Assembly: GCA_947452065.1 (NCBI GenBank)
Contig: CANGBB010000001.1
Coordinates: forward strand, 496,001-560,000
Direction of reading: 5' to 3'
Length of the DNA: 64,000 bases
Source: Gammaproteobacteria bacterium
GTDB taxonomy: Bacteria; Pseudomonadota; Gammaproteobacteria; Steroidobacterales; Steroidobacteraceae
A model generated the notes under the pieces. It did not search any database. It was not told the DNA's origin and saw only the letters and a list, made by a program, of their open reading frames with translations. Positions within the stretch are counted from its first letter, which is position 1; every line of letters starts with the position of its first letter. Positions 46,397-58,242 of the stretch are shown in pieces. The position numbers and the translations under genes are program-made.

Positions 46397-47491
46397 ATGT
46401 CAGCCATGCAGTCAGTGCGTGGCATTCCCGTAATCGTGGGCCTTTCCGGCGGCGTCGACTCCGCCGTGGCCGCGCTGCGCCTGGTGCGCGCCGGTGCTGC
46501 GGTACAGGCGCTTTACATGGAGAACTGGGACGGCGACGACGAGTACTGCACCAGCGCGCAGGACTATCAGGACGCACGGGCTGTGGCTCGCGAACTCGGA
46601 ATCGTTCTGCATCGGGTGAATTTCACCGCCGCCTATCGCGAACGGGTCTTTGCAGATTTCCTGGCCGGCTATGCCGCCGGGCAGACACCCAACCCCGACG
46701 TGCTGTGCAACCGCGAGATCAAATTTGGCTTGTGCACGGCTTACGCCCGACGGCTCGGTGGCACTCTGTTCGCCACCGGGCACTATGCGCGTCTGCGCAC
46801 CGACAGCGACGGGCCGGCACTGCTCAAAGCCCTAGATCCTGACAAGGACCAGAGTTATTTCCTGCACGCCGTGCCCCGTGCCGAACTCACCGGCGTACTG
46901 TTCCCATTGGGCGAGTTGTTGAAGCAACAGGTTCGAGAGATGGCGCGTGAGGCCGGCCTGCCCGTGTGCGGCAAGCCCGACAGCACCGGCATCTGCTTCA
47001 TCGGCGAGCGCCCCTTCGCAGAATTCCTGGCTCGCTACCTACCCGAGAAGCCTGGAGCAATCGAGACCCTCGCCGGGGAGCGCGTCGGGACACACCGCGG
47101 GCTGCACTTCTACACCCTGGGACAGCGCGAGGGTCTGATGATCGGCGGCGCCGCGGGGTACGCGCCAGAACCGTGGTACGTCGTCGGGAAGGAGCCGCAG
47201 CGGAACATTCTGCGGGTGGCACAGCGCCACGAGCGCGCGGCCCTGGAGACCCGGCGCCTGCGCACCACGGCGACCCACTGGCTGGCCGCCCGGCGCGAGG
47301 GCGTCTGGCCAGCCACGGTCAAGATCCGCTACCGCCAGCCTGATCAGGGGGTAAGCGTCCAGACCCTGCCGGATGACCGTCTGGAACTGGACTTCGATGA
47401 GCCGCAGCGGGCGGCCACCGTGGGCCAGTACGCGGTGCTCTACGACGGCGAACGCTGTCTGGGCGGGGCACAGATCGCTGAAACCCTATAA
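46397..47491 (+). CDS. mnmA: tRNA-specific 2-thiouridylase
   Basis: MnmA thiolates U34 of tRNA-Lys, -Glu and -Gln, taking sulfur from the Tus relay. The 364-residue protein has the ATP PP-loop VIVGLSGGVDSAVAALRL (about 12-29), the catalytic Cys in TPNPDVLCNREIKF (about 97-110) and the second Cys in STGICFIGERPF (about 195-206). YFLHAVPRAEL and FYTLGQREGL are further family motifs. An in-frame ATG at 46406 could also be used. The window's last base before acnA is a TATAAA-like stretch. Confidence 0.96.
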   Translation: MSAMQSVRGIPVIVGLSGGVDSAVAALRLVRAGAAVQALYMENWDGDDEYCTSAQDYQDARAVARELGIVLHRVNFTAAYRERVFADFLAGYAAGQTPNPDVLCNREIKFGLCTAYARRLGGTLFATGHYARLRTDSDGPALLKALDPDKDQSYFLHAVPRAELTGVLFPLGELLKQQVREMAREAGLPVCGKPDSTGICFIGERPFAEFLARYLPEKPGAIETLAGERVGTHRGLHFYTLGQREGLMIGGAAGYAPEPWYVVGKEPQRNILRVAQRHERAALETRRLRTTATHWLAARREGVWPATVKIRYRQPDQGVSVQTLPDDRLELDFDEPQRAATVGQYAVLYDGERCLGGAQIAETL

Positions 47492-47518
47492 AATGGGCGT
47501 TCTATTTCCGGAGGAATC

Positions 47519-50212
<2,694 letters not shown>

Positions 50213-50221
50213 GGCCGCCCG

Positions 50222-50272
50222 GCCGATCGTGCGTATCGTGGCGCGCCTCCAGGGCACCTACGCACGATCGGC
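50222..50272. repeat. 14-bp perfect inverted repeat next to the HAD start codon
   Basis: GCCGATCGTGCGTA (50222-50235) is exactly complementary to TACGCACGATCGGC (50259-50272), with a 23-nt loop that contains GGCGCGCC and can add short internal pairs. It occupies nearly the whole 63-nt gap between acnA and the HAD gene and ends 3 nt before the HAD ATG, where a ribosome site would be expected. There is no T-run, so it is not a classic intrinsic terminator. Confidence 0.85.
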
Positions 50273-50275
50273 GCC

Positions 50276-50935
50276 ATGAACTCATCCCGCACGCTCGCGG
50301 TCTTCGATCTCGACGGCACGATCAGCCGTCGAGACACCTTCACCCCTTACGTATTCGGCTGGCTGGCGCGACATCCCTCCCGCTGGTGGCGGCTAATATT
50401 CTTGCTGCCCACGCTGCTTGCCTACGCTCTGGGTCGGGCCGATCGCGGAGATCTCAAGGGCCAACTGCTGCACCAGACACTGGGAGGACTGCCGCGCGAA
50501 GCCGTGCAGCAATGGACCGCGCGGCATGTGCATCAGCTGCTGCAAAACGGGCTCTTCGCCACCGCGCTGGAACGTATCCGCTGGCATCGTGAGGCGGGCC
50601 ACTACCTCGTGTTGATGTCCGCCAGCGTCGATTGCTTCGTGCCGGCGATCGGCAGTGCTCTGGGCTTCGATGAAACAATTTGCTCGCAGGCCCGCTGGAA
50701 TTCCGATGGAACGCTGGACGGGCGAATCATCGGATTGAATTGCCGCGGCGAGGAAAAGTTGCGCCTGCTTCGGACCCTGAAGGCGCGGCTGGCACCGGGC
50801 GAGATCTGGGCCTACGGCAACAGCCGCGCCGATCTGATCCATATGCGGGAGGCCACCCACGGGGTCTACGTCAATGGCCCGTCGCGCGATCTATCCTCAA
50901 CCCTGCAGCACATCATCAACGAACGCTGGAGCTGA
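50276..50935 (+). CDS. HAD-IB family phosphatase
   Basis: A 219-residue HAD-superfamily subfamily IB hydrolase (SerB-like or CicA-like). Motif I is FDLDGTISRRDTF (about 10-22), motif II VLMSASVDCFV (about 114), and the C-terminal acid region YGNSRADLIHM (about 180-190) supplies motif IV. The helical cap (about 25-105) is basic and aromatic. Such proteins often dephosphorylate small lipids or amino-acid phosphates, but the substrate is not evident. No ordinary Shine-Dalgarno is seen since an inverted repeat precedes it. Confidence 0.85.
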   Translation: MNSSRTLAVFDLDGTISRRDTFTPYVFGWLARHPSRWWRLIFLLPTLLAYALGRADRGDLKGQLLHQTLGGLPREAVQQWTARHVHQLLQNGLFATALERIRWHREAGHYLVLMSASVDCFVPAIGSALGFDETICSQARWNSDGTLDGRIIGLNCRGEEKLRLLRTLKARLAPGEIWAYGNSRADLIHMREATHGVYVNGPSRDLSSTLQHIINERWS

Positions 50936-51016
50936 CCGCTCCGTTCGATTCTGTGGCCTCAGCGGCAGAGCCGGCACATAATCAACGCATCGCGGAATAA
51001 GATTCGGGAGTTCCAC

Positions 51017-51988
51017 ATGCTGATCCGCCGACCTGACGACATCAGACCCTCCGAGATCACGCCGGAGTCAGCATTCCTCAATCGCCGCGCCACGCTCGCA
51101 GCCCTTTTCGGGGCTGGCGCGGCCACGGCCCTGCCGCGCGCGTTCGCCGCTGAGGGCGCAACGCCAGCCGCACCGCCGGCACCGAATCTCACGTACACCA
51201 AGAATGCCCGCTACACCGTTCCCAATGACACGCCCAACAGCTGGGCCGAAGTAACCGGTTACAACAATTTCTACGAGTTCGGCACCGACAAGACCGACCC
51301 CGCACGTAACGCAGGCACGCTGCGAGCGAAGCCTTGGAGCGTGGAAATTGCCGGCGAAGCCGAAGTGCGCGGCAAATTCACCTTTGAAGACATCGTCAAG
51401 CCACATGCGCTCGAAGAGCGTATCTACCGCTTTCGCTGCGTTGAAGCCTGGTCGATGGTCATTCCATGGGTCGGCTTTCCCTTGGGCGATCTGCTGAAGC
51501 GTTTCAAGCCCACCTCCAAGGCCAAGTACGTCGAATTCACGACACTGCTGGATCCGCGGCAAATGCCCGGACAAAGCCTACCGGTGCTGGATTGGCCCTA
51601 CGTCGAGGGCCTGCGTATCGACGAAGCTATGCACCCTCTGACGCTTCTGGTCACCGGCGTGTACGGTCGTGAACTGCCGAACCAGAATGGTGCCCCTTTG
51701 CGGCTGATGGCACCCTGGAAATACGGCTTCAAGAACGTGAAGTCGATCGTGAAGATTCGCTTCACTGAGCAGCAGCCTCGCAACAGTTGGAATGTCGCAG
51801 CTCCGAATGAATACGGCTTCTACGCCAATGTGAACCCACAGGTGGATCATCCGCGTTGGAGCCAGGCCAGCGAGCGCCGCATCGGCGGTGGGTTCTTTGC
51901 CCGCCGTCAGCCAACGCTGACTTTCAACGGCTATGCCGAGCAGGTAGCGGGCCTGTACACCGGCATGGACCTTAAACGCTACTTCTGA
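51017..51988 (+). CDS. msrP: Periplasmic methionine sulfoxide reductase, molybdopterin catalytic subunit
   Basis: MsrP repairs oxidised methionine in periplasmic proteins. The 323-residue precursor has a Tat signal peptide around residues 18-45 with the twin-arginine in [20 protein letters not shown], then a molybdopterin domain (about 90-320). [20 protein letters not shown] includes the Cys that coordinates molybdenum (about 142), and [19 protein letters not shown] matches the family. Its partner msrQ follows 28 bp later, as usual. Confidence 0.95.
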   Translation: MLIRRPDDIRPSEITPESAFLNRRATLAALFGAGAATALPRAFAAEGATPAAPPAPNLTYTKNARYTVPNDTPNSWAEVTGYNNFYEFGTDKTDPARNAGTLRAKPWSVEIAGEAEVRGKFTFEDIVKPHALEERIYRFRCVEAWSMVIPWVGFPLGDLLKRFKPTSKAKYVEFTTLLDPRQMPGQSLPVLDWPYVEGLRIDEAMHPLTLLVTGVYGRELPNQNGAPLRLMAPWKYGFKNVKSIVKIRFTEQQPRNSWNVAAPNEYGFYANVNPQVDHPRWSQASERRIGGGFFARRQPTLTFNGYAEQVAGLYTGMDLKRYF

Positions 51989-52016
51989 CCAAAGCACCGC
52001 GCCGCGACCCTCCGTC

Positions 52017-52673
52017 ATGACGCGCGACCAACGTTACCGATGGCTGTTCAAACCGCTGGCGTTTGCAGCCTGCCTGGTGCCTTTGGCTTGGGCGATTGCA
52101 GGGGTGCTCGTTGCCAGCGGGGTCAGTCTGCCCGCTCTGATCCCGGTACCAGCGCTGGGCGCAGACCCGGTCCGCCGCGTGCTAGGCATCTTTGGCAAGA
52201 CCGCCCTGAACCTGTTGCTGGTGACGCTGAGCATCACACCACTGCGCCAGCTCAGCGGTAATGCCCACCTGCTGCGCTTCCGCCGCATGCTGGGGCTATT
52301 TGCGTTTTTTTACGCTCTGCTCCATCTCGCTGTGTATCTACTCTTCCAGAGCTTCAGCTGGCCGGAAATTGTCCGGGACATCACGAGGCGCCCGTACATC
52401 ACCATCGGCTTCACGGCACTGCTTTTATTGGTGCCGCTGGCAGTGACGTCGACCAACGGCATGATGCGACGCCTGAAGAAACGCTGGCAGACCTTGCACC
52501 GTCTGATTTATCCGATCGCGATACTGGGCGTCTGGCACTACTGGTGGCAGATCAAGCGCGACATCCGCCAACCACTCCTGTACGCATCGTTGCTTGCGCT
52601 GCTGCTTGGCTGGCGGTTATGGAAACACTGGATGGATCGCTCCCGCCGTAGCAGCCCGAGCGATCTCACATAG
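52017..52673 (+). CDS. msrQ: Membrane heme subunit of MsrPQ
   Basis: MsrQ passes electrons from the quinone pool or flavin to MsrP. The 218-residue protein has about six hydrophobic segments (starting around residues 14-34, 50-70, 85-110, 125-145, 160-180, 185-200) and the ferric-reductase-type HLLRFRRMLGLFAFFYALLH and RLIYPIAILGVWHYWWQIK with candidate heme His residues. It is adjacent to msrP and ends 8 bp into the 3' end of the convergent kynA. Confidence 0.92.
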   Translation: MTRDQRYRWLFKPLAFAACLVPLAWAIAGVLVASGVSLPALIPVPALGADPVRRVLGIFGKTALNLLLVTLSITPLRQLSGNAHLLRFRRMLGLFAFFYALLHLAVYLLFQSFSWPEIVRDITRRPYITIGFTALLLLVPLAVTSTNGMMRRLKKRWQTLHRLIYPIAILGVWHYWWQIKRDIRQPLLYASLLALLLGWRLWKHWMDRSRRSSPSDLT

Positions 52674-53523
52674 ACGTGCGTGCTTCCCAAAGCTCAGGGA
52701 AGAATCGCAGCTTCAGCGCCTTAGCCAGATAACTGACACCCGCCGTCCCACCGGTTCCCGGCTTGCTTCCGATGATGCGCTCCACGGTTTTCATGTGCTG
52801 GAAGCGCCAGAGCTGAAAGCGATGGTCGAGATCAATCAAGCGCTCGGCCAACTCGTACAGGTCCCAGTCCTTTTCCGCATTGTGATACACGCCGAGCCAG
52901 GCGCCGGTAACCTGCTTGTGCGGCAGGTACGCCACACTGAAATCACGCGTCAGTAGTTCCGCCGGCACGCCATAGCCGCGCCGTGACAGCAATCGGAGAA
53001 CTTCATCGTAGAGGCTCGGCGCGTGCAACGAACGCTCCAGCGCGGCGTAGTGCGCCGGGTCGCGCCGGTGCACCTGAATCATGTCCGGATGCTTGTTGCC
53101 CAGAGCGAATTCCACCATACGGTATTGGAAAGACTGGAATCCCGAAGAGCGCCCGAGCGCATTGCGGAACGCGGAATAATCGGCCGGCGTCATTGTCGCC
53201 AGTACATCCCACACCGCCATCAACTGTGCCTGCACGCGACTAATTCGCCCGAACATCTTGAAGGACGGGTCCAGATCGTCGCGGCGAACACACTCCATCA
53301 CCGCCTCCAGCTCCTGCAGCAGCAGCTTCAGCCAGAGCTCGGAGACCTGATGAACCACGATGAACAGCATCTCATCGTGCTCATTCGTGAGCGGCTTTTG
53401 CGCCGCAAGCAGCTGCGCAAGCTGCAGGTATTCCCCATAGGACTGCGAGCTGCCGAGGTCCCAATGGACCGGCTCGTCGGTGAGATCGATGCGGCCCGAG
53501 GCCATTTCACGTGGATCGCTCAA
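52666..53523 (-). CDS. kynA: Tryptophan 2,3-dioxygenase
   Basis: KynA is the heme enzyme that opens the indole ring of tryptophan to N-formylkynurenine. The 285-residue all-helical protein contains SSQSYGEYLQLAQLLAAQKPL, EMLFIVVHQVSELWLKLLLQEL with the substrate/heme-region His, GFQSFQYRMVEFALGNKHPDMI, and WRFQHMKTVERIIGSKPGTGGTAGVSYL (quoted in part: HMKTVERIIGSKPGTGG). I choose TTG at 53523, 7 nt after a strong GGAGG and overlapping the metallopeptidase stop as TTGA; the ATG at 53505 is the next option. Other kynurenine genes are not in the window. Confidence 0.92.
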   Translation of the reverse strand: MSDPREMASGRIDLTDEPVHWDLGSSQSYGEYLQLAQLLAAQKPLTNEHDEMLFIVVHQVSELWLKLLLQELEAVMECVRRDDLDPSFKMFGRISRVQAQLMAVWDVLATMTPADYSAFRNALGRSSGFQSFQYRMVEFALGNKHPDMIQVHRRDPAHYAALERSLHAPSLYDEVLRLLSRRGYGVPAELLTRDFSVAYLPHKQVTGAWLGVYHNAEKDWDLYELAERLIDLDHRFQLWRFQHMKTVERIIGSKPGTGGTAGVSYLAKALKLRFFPELWEARTSM

Positions 53524-54380
53524 GCCATCACCTCCGTACCCGCGAAGATCCACCCCGGTACCTGTCGCCAACCCTGGGCCAGCTCCCGGTCCAGCACCCG
53601 CCAATCAGGCTCATGTGCGGCCACATGCTGCCAGAAACGGGTACTGTGATTCATATGTCGCCGATGCGCCAGTTCATGCACCAGAAGATAGCGTAGAACT
53701 TCTGGTCGCTGGAACAGAACGCAACAGTTGAGACTGATCGTTCCCTGCCGCGAACAACTGCCCCAGCGAGTGCGCTGGCACCCAATACGCACGGCCGAGA
53801 AATCAGCAGCCATGCTGGAAGCCAGCAACGGCAGCCGCTCCATCGCAACGCTCCGCAGACGTTCGCGCAGCCAATCGATGAGCAACCGGCGCATGGCCGT
53901 CTGGTCCACAGCCCGGGCACGAAGGCGTAGCACACCGGTCGCATCGCCCGGGAAAACTGACCCGGCGTTTCGGGCTGTTGACGCAACCTCCACCAGCCGG
54001 GCGCCGCCGCCATGGGCATCAAGCCCAATTGGCTCGTGCTCAATCAACCATCGCTCGGACACCGCAGGCAGACACAACTGCGGAACCGGTAGTTGCAGAT
54101 CAGCCACGGGGCGTATCGGCGCGGCTCGCAAGGCACGATCACGCGCCCGCTCAATCCATTCGCGCTGCTGACTCACGAAGCGAGCCACGTCATCCGCTCG
54201 CGCGCGCCTCGGTACGACGATCTCTACCCGACCATCGCGAAATACCCGCGCACTCATGCGTCGCGCCCGTTCGCTTCGTCGCACCGGCCAATCAGGCCCG
54301 GCCTGCGCGCTGTTGAGCAGCTCGAGCTGCCGCGGCGCCGGCGCACCAGAGGGCGCAGAGGTTAATTGCAGAATGGCCAC
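53520..54380 (-). CDS. YgjP/DUF45-type metallopeptidase
   Basis: A 286-residue protein with a YgjP-like zinc-peptidase fold. The active-site motif is HELAHRRHMNHSTRFW (about 237-252), matching the family HExxH-x-M-NHS-x-x-FW pattern, and RIGCQRTRWGSCSRQGTISLN (about 197-217, quoted as RWGSCSRQGTISLN) is also typical. No signal peptide is visible. Its substrate is unknown. Its TGA overlaps the TTG start of kynA, so the two may be co-translated, though no functional link is obvious. Confidence 0.85.
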   Translation of the reverse strand: MAILQLTSAPSGAPAPRQLELLNSAQAGPDWPVRRSERARRMSARVFRDGRVEIVVPRRARADDVARFVSQQREWIERARDRALRAAPIRPVADLQLPVPQLCLPAVSERWLIEHEPIGLDAHGGGARLVEVASTARNAGSVFPGDATGVLRLRARAVDQTAMRRLLIDWLRERLRSVAMERLPLLASSMAADFSAVRIGCQRTRWGSCSRQGTISLNCCVLFQRPEVLRYLLVHELAHRRHMNHSTRFWQHVAAHEPDWRVLDRELAQGWRQVPGWIFAGTEVMA

Positions 54381-54459
54381 GGGGTAGCATCATAACAGGC
54401 ACCCTTTGACATCACGGCGCTGAGGTAAGCTGCGCGCCAAACAGGCACTCTGGAATTCC

Positions 54460-55254
54460 ATGGAACTGATCGACATCGGCATCAACCTGACCCATGACAG
54501 CTTCGACGCTGACCGCGACGCGGTGATCGAACGCGCTCGCGGCGCCGGGGTTACTACGCTCATGGTCACCGGCGCAACACTCGCCAGCAGCGTACAAGCA
54601 GCGGATCTGGCCGCCACACATGGATCGGCGGGCGTAAGACTGTACGCCACAGCGGGCGTGCATCCGCACCATGCCGCCGAGCTACACGCTGAAGACCAGG
54701 CGACATTACAGGCGCTGCTGTTGCGCCCGGAGGTCGTGGCCGTGGGCGAATGCGGACTGGACTACCACCGCGATTTCTCACCGCGTGATGCGCAGCGCCG
54801 AGCCTTTGCCTGGCAGCTGCAATGGGGCCGAGAGTGCGCCAAGCCGCTCTTCCTCCATCAACGCGATGCCCATGCGGATTTCGTATCGCTCCTGCGCGAG
54901 CATTGCGGCGCCGGCGTGCGCGGCGTAGCGCATTGCTTTACGGCCGGTGAGGAGGAACTGGAGGCCTACCTTGAGTTGGGACTGCACATCGGCATCACTG
55001 GCTGGATCTGCGACGAGCGCCGTGGCCAACACTTGCGCGAACTGGTTCGCCGCATCCCGCGCGGACGGCTCCTGCTGGAAACCGACGGACCCTATTTGCT
55101 GCCGAGAGATCTTAAGCCGTCACCAGCGAGCCGACGCAACGAGCCGCTTTGGCTGCCGCATATTGCAGCGACGGTAGCCGCCTGTCGCGGCGAGACACTT
55201 GAAGATTGTGCGGCTCATACCACCGCCGCTGCACGCGCGCTGTTCAGCGTCTGA
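54460..55254 (+). CDS. tatD: TatD family metal-dependent hydrolase
   Basis: A 264-residue TatD-type amidohydrolase-fold nuclease. It starts MELIDIGINLTHDSFDADRD, which is close to E. coli TatD rather than to YcfH/YjjV because the early HxH is replaced by N-L-T. Further matches are TAGVHPHHAAEL, VAVGECGLDYHRDF, VAHCFTAGEEELEAYLELGLHIGITGWICDERRG (quoted in part: GITGWICDERRG) and LLETDGPYLLPRDL. Metal ligands His and Asp are present. It is divergent from the metallopeptidase. Confidence 0.93.
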   Translation: MELIDIGINLTHDSFDADRDAVIERARGAGVTTLMVTGATLASSVQAADLAATHGSAGVRLYATAGVHPHHAAELHAEDQATLQALLLRPEVVAVGECGLDYHRDFSPRDAQRRAFAWQLQWGRECAKPLFLHQRDAHADFVSLLREHCGAGVRGVAHCFTAGEEELEAYLELGLHIGITGWICDERRGQHLRELVRRIPRGRLLLETDGPYLLPRDLKPSPASRRNEPLWLPHIAATVAACRGETLEDCAAHTTAAARALFSV

Positions 55255-55302
55255 CAGACTCTGGCAGCATCCGGCGGGCGCCGTTTTCTGGCGCAGGTCG
55301 AC

Positions 55303-55917
55303 CTACAGTGCAGCGCGTTTACCCACCACGGTGCTGGGCGTGCACGCCGCCTGAAGGCTGCGCCAGTCGCTGACCCACGCCTCAGGGAGGGCTGATAGTT
55401 CCCGATCACTCAGAGGAAAGTCGGCAGCCAAGGCCGCTATCAAACGCGTATGGCTGGGCAGACCTTTGGGAAACAGACTGCGGCGGCCAAAGACGATTCG
55501 ACCCTCGACCGGCGTTTCTCGGGCAAACAGGCGTACTGTGGCTTCTCGGTCATACAGTGCAGCCTGAGGATTGGGAAAGGTAAAGCGCACCGCCCCATTG
55601 ATGACCGCCCATTCCTTCATCTGATCGCCGCCGAAGATATTGCCAGCGACTTCACGCAGGTCCACAACCACAATGCCACGCGAGGTCAGCAGCAAGAAAT
55701 CAAAGTGCAACGGCGCGCCCTGCGGATCGGGGATCAACACATTGCGCAGATACTCGTAGGCACACTCTGTCAGCGCTCGAAGCTGCGCTGCCCGCTCGCG
55801 TCGCCGGCGATACATGCGCCAGCCAACCACCAGACCCACCACAAGCAGCAGAACCAAGCCAGCAATCCCGACGAGAGCGGGCAGCGGCAGGCGACTGAGT
55901 ACCGGAGGTATGGACAT
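55303..55917 (-). CDS. Membrane-anchored NERD domain protein
   Basis: A 204-residue protein with one N-terminal membrane helix (about residues 9-32, LPALVGIAGLVLLLVVGLVVG) followed by a basic stretch RMYRRRRERAAQLRAL and a NERD (nuclease-related) domain (about 50-150), HFDFLLLTSRGIVVVDLREVAGNIFGG. The Asp/Glu-x-Lys-like pattern of the nuclease fold is only partly kept (DLREVAG), so activity is doubtful. I start at ATG 55917; an upstream ATG at 55965 overlaps thrC. It is just past thrC on the same strand. Function unknown. Confidence 0.7.
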   Translation of the reverse strand: MSIPPVLSRLPLPALVGIAGLVLLLVVGLVVGWRMYRRRRERAAQLRALTECAYEYLRNVLIPDPQGAPLHFDFLLLTSRGIVVVDLREVAGNIFGGDQMKEWAVINGAVRFTFPNPQAALYDREATVRLFARETPVEGRIVFGRRSLFPKGLPSHTRLIAALAADFPLSDRELSALPEAWVSDWRSLQAACTPSTVVGKRAAL

Positions 55918-55927
55918 GGTGGACAGA

Positions 55928-57262
55928 CTACATCGCCGACTTGAGCGCAGCGAGTGAGGCGTCAATCTCCACGCAGGAAACCGGTCGCTCGAACAGGCGA
56001 GCCAGATTTTCCGGCACTGGCACCGGTGACTCGATCAGCGGCTCAACGATTTCGCGGAACTTTGCCGGATGAGCCGTAGCGACCAGGACCCAGCGACCGC
56101 GCGCACGCTGCTCAGCCGACAATCTCTCGTACACCTCCGCGGCTACGGCGGTGTGTGGGCACCAGACGGTGTGTTCGCTCACCCAATCGGTGCGGCGGTA
56201 ATCACTGCGGATACGTGCACGGATGGCTGCATCATCCACCGAGTGCGCACTCAGCGCCCCACGCAGAGCTGCGGCATCCGGATACAGCGAAAGCAGCCGC
56301 TCGAGGTTGCTCGGGTTGCCGACATCCATGGCTGAGGCCAGTGTTGCAACACTGGGGCGCGGTCGCAGCACACCGTCCGACAAATAGTCCGGCACGGTTT
56401 TATTGGCATTGTGCGCCAGCACGATCTCAGCGATGGGCGCACCCATGCGTTTCGCCCATAGACAGGCCGTGGCATTGCCAAGATTGCCGCTGGGAATGAT
56501 GTAGGAAGCGCGCTCACCCGTCGCGCCGAACACGCGCAGACTGCTGGCCACGTAGTACACGGCCTGTGGCAGGAGTCGGCCAAGGTTGATGCTGTTGGCT
56601 GATGACAGGTCGAACTGGTTGGCCAGATCGGCATCGAGGAAGGCCTCTTTGACGAGCTTCTGGCAATCGTCGAAGGTGCCGCGCACGGCGCAGCTGCGAA
56701 CGTTGTCTCCCCAGCAGGTCAGTTGCCGTTCCTGAGTGGGCGATACCAATCCCTTGGGGAACAGAACCACCACTTCAATGCCGGGCTGACGATGGAACGC
56801 CGCCGCCACCGCACCACCGGTATCACCCGAGGTGGCCACCAAAATCTTCAGCGGACGAGACTTGCCCACCTGCAATCGCTTCAGTGTGGCGGCGAGGAAG
56901 CGCGCACCGAAATCCTTGAACGCTGCAGTGGGTCCGTGGAACAGTTCCAGAACCGACAGACGTCCGTCCGCAGACAACGGCTGCAGCGGCGCGGGGAAGT
57001 TAAACGCCTCGCTGCAGATGGCATCCATGACCGGTGCCAGCGCGTCGCCGGCACAAAACGGCTGCATAACCTGCCGCGCCAGTGCAGCGAGATTATCCTC
57101 TGTGCCGACGCCGAGAATTTCCTTGGCGCGCGGCACGATGTCCGCAATGTGATGCGGCCATTCGGCCGGCACGAAAAGCCCACCGTCAGGCGCCAGGCCC
57201 TGCCGCAGAGCGGCGCCAAAACCGATGGAGAGATCCGGATTGCGTGTGCTGATGAACTGCAT
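55928..57262 (-). CDS. thrC: Threonine synthase
   Basis: ThrC converts O-phosphohomoserine to threonine using PLP. The 444-residue protein matches the E. coli-type (long) enzyme, with FHGPTAAFKDFGARFLA carrying the PLP lysine (about 107-123), LVATSGDTGGAVAAAF (about 140-155) and NSINLGRLLPQAVYY. Its start is 18 bp after thrB, and it is the last gene of thrABC. Confidence 0.96.
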   Translation of the reverse strand: MQFISTRNPDLSIGFGAALRQGLAPDGGLFVPAEWPHHIADIVPRAKEILGVGTEDNLAALARQVMQPFCAGDALAPVMDAICSEAFNFPAPLQPLSADGRLSVLELFHGPTAAFKDFGARFLAATLKRLQVGKSRPLKILVATSGDTGGAVAAAFHRQPGIEVVVLFPKGLVSPTQERQLTCWGDNVRSCAVRGTFDDCQKLVKEAFLDADLANQFDLSSANSINLGRLLPQAVYYVASSLRVFGATGERASYIIPSGNLGNATACLWAKRMGAPIAEIVLAHNANKTVPDYLSDGVLRPRPSVATLASAMDVGNPSNLERLLSLYPDAAALRGALSAHSVDDAAIRARIRSDYRRTDWVSEHTVWCPHTAVAAEVYERLSAEQRARGRWVLVATAHPAKFREIVEPLIESPVPVPENLARLFERPVSCVEIDASLAALKSAM

Positions 57263-57280
57263 GGCGATGTGCGGACGTGG

Positions 57281-58216
57281 TCAGACCAGACGCGCACCCT
57301 GCGGCTCGATGGTCGTAATCCAGTGATCGGTCTCCAATCCGTGATGAGCAAACTCAATCACCAGCGCCTCGCGTACCGCCAGCGCGTGCGATTCCAGACA
57401 CCACGCAAACATGGTCGGCCCGGCACCGGAAATGGAGCACCCGAGTGCACCGGCGGAAACCGCAGCGCGGCGCGCTTCACTGAATCCAGGAATCAGCGCT
57501 GCGCGCTGCGGCTCGATCACCACGTCCTCGAAGGACTCGCGGATCATGTCCAGATCGTTGGTGTAGCAGCCTGAGATAAAGCCGGCCAGATTGGCCGTCT
57601 GCCAAACGAAGTCCTTCATCTCGACGCTGGACTTCAGGATGGCGCGCGCGGCGCGCGTGGACAGGAACATGTGCGGGTGGACGACCACGGCACGCACGGC
57701 CGGGGGCACCGGAATCTGCTTGACGCGCGGGTGGTCGATACCGACCGTCAGCACCAATCCGCCGTACAGCGAGGGTGCGATGTTGTCCACGTGCATCGAA
57801 CCACTGGCCACTGCCTCGCCCTGCATGGCAAATTTCAGCAGCTCGAGCTGACTGCACGGCTTGGCCAACAGCGCATTGGCTGCGACCACCGCTGCGACTG
57901 CCGAGGCGGCTGAACCGCCCAGCCCTGAGGACAGTGGGATACCTTTTTCGAGGGTCAGCTCGAACCCGAAGTCCGGGTTCAGCATCTCACTCATGGCCAG
58001 CAGCGCACGGCCAGCCGTATTCTTCTCGGCCGCCAGCGGTAGATCCGCCACGACACCGTTGATAGCCTTGATGCGCACGCCCCGCTCGGCCGTACGCCGC
58101 ACTGTGGCGCGATCACCCAGCGCATTGACTGAGAACCCGAGGATGTCGAAGCCAATCGCGACATTGCCAACGGATGCAGGCGCGAAGGCAGTGGCAACGG
58201 CTGGGACTGAACTCAT
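57281..58216 (-). CDS. thrB: Homoserine kinase (GHMP family)
   Basis: ThrB phosphorylates homoserine with ATP. The 311-residue GHMP kinase starts at the ATG at 58216 (MSSVPAVATAFAPASVGNVAIG); upstream in-frame extensions overlap thrA. The ATP loop GIPLSSGLGGSAASAVAAVVAAN (about 92-114, quoted in part: PLSSGLGGSAAS) and SISGAGPTMFAWC near the C-terminus are as expected. It is the second gene of the thr operon. Confidence 0.95.
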   Translation of the reverse strand: MSSVPAVATAFAPASVGNVAIGFDILGFSVNALGDRATVRRTAERGVRIKAINGVVADLPLAAEKNTAGRALLAMSEMLNPDFGFELTLEKGIPLSSGLGGSAASAVAAVVAANALLAKPCSQLELLKFAMQGEAVASGSMHVDNIAPSLYGGLVLTVGIDHPRVKQIPVPPAVRAVVVHPHMFLSTRAARAILKSSVEMKDFVWQTANLAGFISGCYTNDLDMIRESFEDVVIEPQRAALIPGFSEARRAAVSAGALGCSISGAGPTMFAWCLESHALAVREALVIEFAHHGLETDHWITTIEPQGARLV

Positions 58217-58242
58217 GGCGTACTCCTCGGTCGATCGGCGCG

